Position numbers and translations under genes: made by a program | The notes under the pieces: generated by a model | Seen by the model: the letters and a program-made list of their open reading frames with translations, nothing else | Told to the model about the DNA's origin: nothing | Database searches by the model: none | Part shown: one piece after another, positions 27,481 through 36,138 of the stretch | How positions within the stretch are numbered: position 1 is the stretch's first letter | Layout of the letters: every line of letters starts with the position of its first letter | DNA from: Liolophura sinensis | Taxonomy: Eukaryota > Mollusca > Polyplacophora > Chitonida > Chitonidae | Direction of reading: 5' to 3' | NCBI RefSeq assembly: GCF_032854445.1 | Contig: NC_088301.1 | Location: 56,099,187-56,163,186, forward strand | DNA length: 64,000 nt

Positions 27481-28400
27481 TACAACCTAGTTCCAAGGGT
27501 CCACCCCAGACCCAATACTATGCATTTTGCCTTGAAACTCCGTGAGTCCACCCCAGATCCAATACTATGCATTGTCCCTTAGAGCCCATTGGGTCCACCC
27601 CAGACCCAGTACTATTCATTATACCTTAGAGCTCCATGGGCCCACCAGACGTATTGTTATACATTATCCCTTAGAGACTGATGGGTCCACCAGACCCAAT
27701 GCTCTGCAGTTTCCCTTAGAGCTCCGTGGGTCCACTCCAGACCCAATACTATTCATTGTCCCTTAGAGCTCCGTGGGCCCATCCCAGGCCCAATACTATG
27801 CATTATCCCTTAGAGCTTCGTGGTTCACCCATAATATGCATTGTCCCTTAGAACTCCGTTGGTCAGCCTCAGGCCCAATACTATGCATTATCCCTTAGAG
27901 CTTCATGGGTCCACCAGGCCCAATACTATGCATTATCCCTTAGAGCTTCGTGGATCACCCATAATATGCATTGTCCCTTAGAACTCCGTTGGTCAGCCTC
28001 TGGCCCAATACTATGCATTATCCCTTAGAGCTTCATGGGTCCACCAGGCCCAATACTATGCATTGTCCCTTAGAGCTTCATGGGTCCACCAGGCCCAATA
28101 CTATGCATTGTCCCTTAGAGCTTCATGGGTCCACCAGGCCCAATACTATTCATTGTCCCTTAGAGTTTCATGGGTCCACCCAAATCCATTCCCATGCATT
28201 ATCCATTAGAGCTCCGTTTGTCCACCCCAGACCCAATACAATGCATGATCCCATAGAACTCCGTAGGTCCACCCACGACCCAATACTGTTCATTATCCCT
28301 TAGAGCTCCGTGGGTCCACGCAAGACCCAATACCATGCATTGTCATTTAAAACTCTGTGGGTCCTGCCCCAGAGCCAATGGGGGCTCTGCGCTAATTTAA
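27481..28400. repeat. Minisatellite of 45-49 bp, subfamily 1
   Basis: Repeated unit with CAATACTATGCATT, TCCCTTAGAGCT, CCGTGGGTCCACC and CCAGACC landmarks. Units with the shorter CACCAGGCC version measure 45 bp (for example 28,050-28,140) and those with CACCCCAGACCC about 48-49 bp. A two-unit block containing GTGGTTCACCCATAATATGC is itself repeated (about 27,822 and 27,950). The open frames across it (up to 110 codons, rich in His, Ser, Pro and Leu) arise because the unit has few stops; I do not call them genes. Confidence 0.9.
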
Positions 28401-28479
28401 CACAGAGCTCCATGCGCTCATCTGAACCTGATGCTTATATAACATAGAGCTCCATGCGCTGCACCTCGACCTTATGCTA

Positions 28480-29935
28480 TGTATTGTCCTCTAAAGCTCC
28501 ATATGTTTACCTCCACATGTTATTTATTGTCCCCTAGAGCTCGTGGTTCCACCCCGACAAAGCTCCATGGGTCCACCCCGACAAACATCCATAGGTCCAC
28601 CCCGACAAAGCTTTATGAGTCCACCCAGAAATAATACTAAAGCCACTAATACTACTTTGCCCCCTAGAGCTCCATGGGCCTACTTCCGACCTGATGATTT
28701 GTATTGTCTCCTAGAGCTCCATGTGTCTACTCCCAACCTGATGATTTGTATTGTCCCCTAGAGCTCCATGTGTCTACTCCCAACCTGATGATTTGTATTG
28801 TCCCCTAGAGCTCCATGGGCCTACTTCCGTCCTGATGATCTGTATTGTCCCCTAGAGCTCCATGTGTCTACTCCCAACCTGATGATTTGTATTGTCCCCT
28901 AGAGCTCCATGTGTCTACTCCCAACCTGATGATTTGTATTGTCCCCTAGAGCTCCATGTGTCTACTCCCAACCTGATGATTTGTATTGTCCCCTAGAGCT
29001 CCATGTGTCTACTCCCAACCTGATGATTTGTATTGTCCCCTAGGGCTCCATGGGCCTACTTCCGTCCTGATGATCTGTATTGTCCCCTAGGGCTCCATGT
29101 GTCTACTCCCAACCTGATGATTTGTATTGTCCCCTAGAGCTCCATGTGTCTACTCCCAACCTGATGATTTGTAATGTCCCCTAGAGCTCCATGTGTCTAC
29201 TCCCAACCTGATGATTTGTATTGTCCCCTAGAGCTCCATGTGTCTACTCCCAACCTGATGATTTGTATTGTCCCCTAGAGCTCCATGTGTCTACTCCCAA
29301 CCTGATGATTTGTATTGTCCCCTAGAGCTCCATGTGTCTACTCCCAACCTGATGATTTGTAATGTCCCCTAGGGCTCCATGTGTCTACTCCCAACCTGAT
29401 GATTTGTATTGTCCCCTAGAGCTCCATGTGTCTACTCCTAACCTGATGATTTGTATTGTCCCCTAGAGCTCCATGTGTCTACTCCCGACCTGATGATTTG
29501 TGTTGTCCCCTAGGGCTCCATGTGTCTACTCCCGACCTGATGATTTGTATTGTCCCCTAGAGCTCCATGTGTCCACCCCGACATGATGCTATGTATTGTC
29601 CCCTGGGGTGCACCTCCAACCTGACAGAATGTATAATCCGTTAGAGCCCCAGCGGTCCACCGCTTCTAGGTGCTATGTATTGTTCCCTAGAGCTCCATGT
29701 GTCTACTCCCAACCTGATGATTTGTATTGTCCCCTAGAGTTTCATGTGTCTACTCCCAACCTGATGATTTGTATTGTCCCCTAGAGCTCCATGTGTCTAC
29801 TCCCAACCTGATGCCATGTATTGTCCCCTGGGTGCACAACCAACCTGACACAATGTACAATCCGTTAGATCCCCAGCAGTCCACCCGCTTCTAGGTGCTA
29901 TGTATTGTCCCATTGGGCAACATGTACCCAGTCCC
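28480..29935. repeat. Minisatellite of 47 bp, subfamily 2
   Basis: Unit of 47 bp (ATGATTTGTATTG recurs at 28,741, 28,788 and so on) with landmarks CCCCTAGAGCTCCATG, TGTCTACTCCCAACC and TGATGATTTGTATTGT. About 30 copies, many identical between 28,720 and 29,570, so recent expansion is likely. It shares TAGAGCTCCATG and TTGTCCC with the 45-49-bp units to its left, so both derive from one ancestral unit. A longer two-part unit with GGTGCACCTCCAACCTGACA and CGCTTCTAGGTGCTATG appears near 29,605 and again near 29,830. Confidence 0.93.
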
Positions 29936-30230
29936 CTAGAGCTCCATGCGTTCGTAACCACCACCACCCCCCCCCCCCCCCCCGATCCAAACGCCCACCC
30001 AGACCCGATATTATTGTAATACAGAGCTCCGTGCGCCCACCTGAACCTGATGCTTATGTAACATAGAGCTCCATACGCTCAGGGGGACCTGATCATGCTA
30101 ATGTAACACACAGAGTTCCGTGCGCTCAACCGGACATGATGCTTATGTAACACAGAGCTCAATACGCCCAGCTGGACCTGAAGTTATGTAACATAGAGCT
30201 CCATTCGCCCACCTCTCCTCGTATTGTCCC
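29936..30230. repeat. Diverged end of the minisatellite, with C17 tract
   Basis: Further units of the same family with a different spacer: TAACATAGAGCTCCATGCG, CCACCTGAACCTGATG and CTTATG. The same spacer type is also seen at 28,395-28,470, left of the homogeneous core. A run of 17 C (29,967-29,983) interrupts the block. Homopolymer length may be unreliable. Confidence 0.75.
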
Positions 30231-30930
30231 ACTCTGTAAGTGGCACAGTGAAACGATGTGACAACGAAAGCTATTTTGGAAGGAAATATAACATGGTGAA
30301 GACATATAATATCGTGAAGTGATATATACAGTAGCTAAGTTACATCGTGACAGGGAATTCTAAGCATGTTGTAAGGCTAGGAGTTAGCTCAATCTCCCAG
30401 TTCAGTCAGTAGAAGTACTGATATTACATACTGTGTGGATTAAATGATAATAGGTACAGGTCCTTTCTTTGCGAAATCTGTAGTAGTGGTACAAGATGTG
30501 ATATGAGGGGTTTAGAAGTACAAGCTTAGCATGCAGATAATGGGTTGGCATGCATACCGGCCTGTTGATGGATCACCGGCGGACAGACAAACCTATACAT
30601 GAATAGCATCTAGGTATAACTGACACGTGTGGTGAGCAATAGAGTTTAACAGAAAGATAAAATAGTGAGGGGGGAAAAACGTCGTAATTGATTAATACGA
30701 TCATAAATAATGAACGGTCTGTTTTTGTAAGTAAGGAAAATAATAAAGTAAATGGTGGCCACTTTTGTATCACTGTTGGAGCTTGTTTCATCTGGGTGGT
30801 TTTGTGATGACAACAGGTATAATGTATCGGCGAGGTGTCAGGTATTGTCACACAGGTGCGTGAATCTATATGTCTGTGGCAGGCCAGGCCTTCAACATGG
30901 ACGTTCCATACAAAGGTGAAGGCTGTATAA
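30231..30930. other. Unique stretch between minisatellites, no gene seen
   Basis: About 700 bp with no tandem structure. A 92-codon minus-strand frame is present but shows no recognisable motif and no usable splice context. Confidence 0.45.
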
Positions 30931-30933
30931 CCT

Positions 30934-31154
30934 ACAGAGCTGTCTACATTACAGAGCTGTCTACGTTACTGCGCTGGCCGCTTTACAGAGCTGTACACGT
31001 CACAGAACTGTATACGCCACAGAGCTGGATACCTTACAGAGATGTATACGTTACAAAGCTGGCCATGTTACAGAGCTGTATACGTCACAGAGCTGTATAC
31101 ATTACAGAACTGTATACGTCGCAGAGCGGTATACGTTACAGAGCTGCGCACGTT
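30934..31154. repeat. 17-bp minisatellite, 13 copies
   Basis: Thirteen head-to-tail copies of a 17-bp unit close to ACAGAGCTGTATACGTT (13 x 17 = 221 bp). Copies differ at one to five positions. Because 17 is not a multiple of three, successive copies are read in three frames, and none of the phases contains a stop. That produces a 96-codon open frame (30,870-31,160) which I regard as an artefact. Confidence 0.93.
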
Positions 31155-31604
31155 ACATAGTTGAGCCAATCCATTGTATTTATTAATACCTAAAATTAAT
31201 GGTTACAATATATGACTTACTTGTCCAGTAATTTACATCGAATTTCCATTAAACGCGAGATGATGCTGGAATAAATATAGGGTCATAATTAATGCATGAT
31301 AATGTGACAAAAAGTGCAATTCATAAAAGCTTATCATTATAATGATGGTGTAATTCGTATACTTGGTATCTCTAGGTTAAAATGTTTTTAAACAGCTCGC
31401 AGATTGGGTATGTATGGTGAAGGCATGGAAAATATCAGGGAGTTCAGCTTATACCACGTCGACACCAGCGAGACCTTGGAGGTCTTAGAGGACTTGGTGA
31501 TGGGATCTGGTCACCTTTTATCTTTTTATTTCGACAAGAACGTGCACAATCATTTAAATGATCTAGATACACATATAAACAGATTACCGATCAATGGTTA
31601 ACAC

Positions 31605-31855
31605 TATATACATCTATGTAAGTCTATGACATCCATGTAACTCCATGTCACCGTATATAACTGCAAGCCATCCATATAACTCCCTGCCTGCTATATAACC
31701 CCATTCCATCCATATAATTCCCTGCCTGCTATATAACCCCATGCCATCTATATAACTCCAAGCCATCTATGTAACCCCATGCCATCCATATAACTCCATG
31801 CCATCTATATAATTCCATGTCACAGGCATAGTTCCATTTCACCTATGGGTCCATT
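31605..31855. repeat. 19-bp minisatellite, about 12 copies
   Basis: Tandem units close to CCATCTATATAACTCCATG, 19 bp each, with variants such as CCTGCTATATAACCCCATT. The order CCATCCATATAA/CCTGCTATATAA alternates in part, suggesting a two-unit expansion. The first and last copies are degraded. Confidence 0.85.
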
Positions 31856-32588
31856 TTATCCATACAGCATTCCAATTCAATAGGACTGACATTCAGTAAA
31901 TTTAGTATCAATAAAACTCTATCCATGCCTTAAAATCAATTTCACACTTATCCGTAAATCCACTTTCCAGAGTACTCTTCGTCAGGAAACAATAAAGGAC
32001 GGTTTGGTGTAACCAAGTCATTTTACGGAAACATCGAATGTTTCTGAAATATGTAATAAATAAAGCCCATGTCAACCGTTATGGAGTGTCTAATTTAGAT
32101 AATTGTTTGAAGGAAAGTTAATGTTTGCAAACTGCCCCCTTGTGATATAAATCGTCATTGTAAAGCTAACTCCCTAAATTAAAATAAATAACAACAGTGT
32201 ACCAAATGTAGATATGCATCGATAAAGTGTACCTTTTTCATTCTTGTGATGTTCTTGTGATGTTGCATAACCGAGATATCACAGTTCAAACTAAGCATTT
32301 TCAATTTTAACTAATCCGGAGAAACCCACTTTTGCCTTTTAACCAATTATGCCTAGGGTAGGAATAATGCGACATGGTGTTTCCGGTTTGTGTAACGTGG
32401 CATATCCCCTGACCTTGTAAGAATTCTAGAATATAGTTTGAATTACCATGCAAGCATGTCAGAACAAAGTGGCTATGGTTCTTTATGTAAGTTCCACCCC
32501 TCACCGAAATATCAAGGGTCATATCTTTTGCTGTATTTCTTTTTAAAGATCAAATTTTTATTTAGCTTTTAATTTTTTCCATTTTCAG

Positions 32589-32660
32589 TTTCCCACTTCA
32601 ATAGAAGACTGTTTCGAGAAACTGGCCGACGAACAATGGCTCTGTCCAAAATGCTGGTCT
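32589..32660 (+). pseudogene. Orphan exon-like segment resembling a USP deubiquitinase
   Basis: A pyrimidine-rich tract ending TTTTTTCCATTTTCAG lies directly before an open frame that reads SIEDCFEKLADEQWLCPKC. The pattern of an acidic x-D-C-F, a Glu-rich segment and W-x-C-P-x-C resembles the zinc-ribbon part of ubiquitin-specific protease catalytic domains, where it precedes the KK-x-LP-x-L-x-HLKRF segment. That following segment is absent here: the frame runs on for about 140 codons into unrelated sequence, and only a poor donor (CTG|GTCTAG) follows. No partner exons were recognised. It may be a stranded exon copy, a remnant of a lost gene, or a chance likeness. Confidence 0.28.
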
Positions 32661-32970
32661 AGTTGTCTTTTTGTTTTGTCTTTGTGCATGGTTAATGGCC
32701 GCATATCTACCTGCGTGTATTGTCTACTTATTACACTATTGGCAGCAACGCAATCCCGATGCGCCCAGAATATAACACACGAGATTTCCATGAGATTTCC
32801 AATTTTTACAGTGATCAATCGAAATCTGGTAGGAATCGATACTGCCAATCAAATGGGATCTTTTTACACATGGAATCTGGCGTACACGGTGGCTGATCCC
32901 CACCTCCCCCCCCCCCCCCAATACCAACCATCACTTTGTTGTCCAAACATTGTTTTCATTCACTTTCACT

Positions 32971-33049
32971 TTATGTATTTGTTTGATTGGTGTTTTACGC
33001 CCTACACAAAAATACTGTACTTATACCACGGCGGCCACCATTACAGTGG
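32971..33049 (-). mobile_element. Fragment of SINE family A (tail half)
   Basis: TTGTTTGATTGGTGTTTTACGC, then ACTTATACCACGGCGGCCACCATTACAGTGGG, matches the tail-side end of the full-length SINE at 52,970-53,243. The head with the polymerase III boxes is missing, and several indels show the copy is old. Confidence 0.75.
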
Positions 33050-34021
33050 GTTGGTGATTGCGAATAATTCATTTTAAGCGCTGACAGAAATACATGCAAA
33101 AAGGGAGACTCTGGAGTAAATATAAAGGAATTAGCCGTTCCAATCTATATGTATTTCCTTTCATTGCATGAATTGGAGAGACAGAAATAATGATTCCATG
33201 CAACACGTGTGAATGTGTATGTTTTTGTGAATTGTACAGGTCTGAACTCTTTTGGTACACTGGTTTGCAAACATTTCATTTTTTTTCTCTCAAAAAAGAT
33301 AAAATCATTATACGATCCACTGTCAATCCAACGTCATTCTTCTCATCTCTGCTTCGCAAAATATTTGATTCGAACTTACTTCACTGTGGGGCATTGTAAG
33401 TCAAATATGAATGAACTTAGCAGGTTTGTTGTAAACATGGATCCACGAGCAGCTAGAGAAGGCATCTGTAAATTCCCTGTTCAAGAAACTGTACCTGGAG
33501 TTTCCTAGCATGGAGGTAAAATAGCCCATATTTCCTCGATGGACCTAGTGAATTAAATGTAAGAAGCTCTAACCAGTAAAAAGATTAAAATGCTGAGTTT
33601 TGGCAACGCCTATTTCATCAAAGTTTTGCTGGTATTTTAGAATAACTCAAATAATTACCTTTCACAAAATATCAGCCCGGCGTGTGCACCATTCAAAATT
33701 GGCAATCGAGGTCCTAAATTTAATAAAGGTGGTTGGATTATTACCTTTTCAGACTTTTTAACACTATAAGCACGAGTCAAAAATTTTGACATTAATTTGA
33801 CGTATTATTCATAAATTTTGATTTTATTTTTTTAATTAACGAATATGTTTTGTTTTTTGCTTTTGTATTGTTGTTTTTGCCAGAACTCTCCTTATAGCCT
33901 TTTTAAGTAACTGCGATGAAATTATTACGTGAAACAGCTCAGGTACTTTATCCCTAACAACCAGGTCATCCATTAGGTTAACTTTCACCAGACAAACACA
34001 TAAATATGCATTTTGAGATTC

Positions 34022-35899
34022 TTTATTGAGCATTTTGCCAAGCAACGACACGTACGAATCACGTGTCTACAAATACATAATATATAACTATTTACAATAT
34101 TAGTTGTATATAATTTTATATATAGAGCTTTTTATATACATACATATATATATATATATCTATATATACTGGGCTTTTAAGATGATGATCATAACTATGT
34201 CTTGGTACATCTTTTGGAAATAAAATAACACGTTTTATGCTCATGGAAATGATAAATATTTACATACAAACATGTTTTCAAATAATGAAAAATCATCTTT
34301 TTGGATTTTACAAATGAAGGTTTCAAGACCTGTGAATCCTTCAAAAGTGACATCTATACCAAAGATGCAACTGTCTGATATAAAACAGACCTTCTGAACA
34401 ATAATCCGACTCAAACACATTCAGCCTTTTTTGAAATTATCAACAAAAAACCTTAACAGTCATCAACAATATTGCAAATATGTGCGTCATACTTTTTATA
34501 CATTCGGCAAACTTAGCAGTCTGAGTCCACAAGGCACTGATTACAATGTATTTAAAAGGCATATAAGGCAGTAAGAACATGTCCATGTATACTCCAAAGA
34601 ATGCCCTGTCCTCTTTTGTCAAATCAGGGAAAACCTCATAAAAATGACTGACATTGACTCACCTCTATGGGGGGGGGGGGGGAGAGATTACCCAATCAAC
34701 AAACACCCACAGTCTCTTCTTTCCAAACCAAATGTCATTCTCTAATATTAACATGCCATTTCACAGTTGAGCGAGTTCCATCAAACATAGTCCCCAGCCT
34801 ACTAAATGTAAGACACACCTAACCAGAACAAGTCTACCCACCAAAATATTCTTTGCAAAAAGAGACATTTCATTCATGTCTGTCTGGTACTTGCCAGGAA
34901 TCTTTAAACTGCATGTTTTATCTTGTAACAATATCTCTCAAAAATAGCCACTAGCCAAAGATAAATACTACATAAAATAAATACAGCTCAGTGGTTTTCA
35001 CCCACCATTAAGGGATCACCGCTTTGAAGTCATCTTGACAATCCGTCTGACTCGAGTTGCTGAAATCTGGGCACCAACATTTACCTTCTGCAATAATAGA
35101 AATCCACTATTCTCAATGGCACATATAATTAATGTATTATATAATCTTACAAAACCACAACAGCATTAAACAACATTTACTGTAAATTCTTGGTCAGCAT
35201 ATCAGGTGGCACAATATCAAGACAACAAATACATTAACACAAAGGTTTTTTACAATAATTCAGCACAATACAAATGTACCTTTACAGCTTGCCATTTTTG
35301 TTTTTTCAACTTTCCATCAACCCAAAATTTCACACTGGGAATGCTTGCTTCTTCAGGACAACAAAGCAAATTTTGCAAATAAAAAACTCATGTAGGAGTA
35401 ATTTTAAAGGAAACTGACATTAACTTAAAGTACTCTCATCACAAGCATAAGTGTTCCATTTCCACGTTCCAGGGAACATCACCTCATTCATCTTTCCTTC
35501 AATGTCAACACAACAGCTAAAGAGAGACAACCAGATGTGATCCTGATGACCTGTTCATTCTTCTTGGAGCAATCTGTACCAATGATTCAGAATGACAACC
35601 TTTGGTTGGGCCCCTCTGCAATATTTCAATCTGTGAAGAAGTGTGTCTTGGCTTTTATTGTATAACATCACTGGCCAGCTAGTCGTACAACCAGCACATC
35701 ATTGACCTTTCACGTATACATATATTATATATTAAAAGTTTTCATAAAAGCATTAAATGAAATGACTGCAAAAATATGTTTGTCCGCACATACTTCTACA
35801 TCCACACAGATAGTGTCAAAGTGTTCTTTTCTGCTGAAATTTGGTCTCTTTCATTCAGGTCATGGATTTGTTCATATCGTCTTTGTTTGCGAATATATT
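34022..35899 (-). other. VGLL4: Probable 3' UTR and downstream region of VGLL4
   Basis: Downstream of the stop codon the minus strand has AATAAA hexamers at 35,659-35,654 (245 nt after the stop) and at 34,027-34,022. Either could direct polyadenylation; the first would give a short 3' UTR, the second about 1.9 kb. Between them there is no gene, only AT-rich DNA, a run of 14 G on the plus strand (34,669-34,682) and a TA-rich run (34,133-34,169). Confidence 0.35.
34133..34169. repeat. TA-rich microsatellite
   Basis: A run of TA dinucleotides with CA interruptions (ATACATATATATATATAT), just right of the distal candidate polyadenylation signal of VGLL4. Confidence 0.8.
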
Positions 35900-36138
35900 T
35901 CACGTAGATATGATGGATGGATGTTGTCGTGGTGAGGCCGGTTGTGAAGAACATGTTGAGGAGCTTGGGTCTGTTTCTTTCTCAGCCTTTATCCTTAGCC
36001 ATGTGTCACCTAGTGCTTTTGCAAAATGATCGTCTACTGAGCCAGAAAACATATCAAAGGGAACTGGGTCATTTTTAGCTTTTATCTGGGACCACGTTGA
36101 ATCTCCTAGGGACTTAGCAAAATGGTCATCAACTGAAC
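35900..36138 (-). CDS. VGLL4: VGLL4 last coding exon (residues 310-388), duplicated second Tondu motif
   Basis: Acceptor TATTCTGTTACAG|GTT starts the exon, and TGA at 35,902-35,900 ends it. It encodes two tandem Tondu motifs: SVDDHFAKSLGDSTWSQIKA (311-330) and SVDDHFAKALGDTWLRIKA (343-361), separated by KNDPVPFDMFSG. The second is nearly the same as the human second Tondu motif. The first has one extra residue between Gly-Asp and Trp. The two copies differ at about seven synonymous sites in the first dozen codons, so the duplication is not recent. A Ser/Pro-rich tail follows. Confidence 0.97.

Larger units (their letters stand above)
31861..34020. other. AT-rich intergenic DNA between the repeats and VGLL4
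   Basis: Apart from an orphan exon-like segment (32,589-32,660), a SINE fragment (32,971-33,049) and a short C run (about 32,909-32,919), I see no gene. ORFs of 60-133 codons on both strands have no recognised motif. Confidence 0.45.

Noticed and set aside
28741-29570. CTGATGA in every 47-bp minisatellite unit, suggesting a hammerhead ribozyme or C/D box RNA
   Set aside because: The unit lacks the GAAA and flanking stems of a hammerhead and lacks a matching D box, so only the heptamer is shared.
31404-31601. 65-codon plus-strand frame with acidic, Leu-rich content
   Set aside because: Codon use looks gene-like in part, but I recognise no family, and neither end has convincing splice sites.
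1-31855. CRISPR array
   Set aside because: Tandem repeats here are contiguous units without repeat-spacer alternation, and the DNA is eukaryotic.
32676-33077. 133-codon plus-strand frame
   Set aside because: It runs through a C homopolymer and into a SINE fragment; only the short segment before it resembles a protein family.
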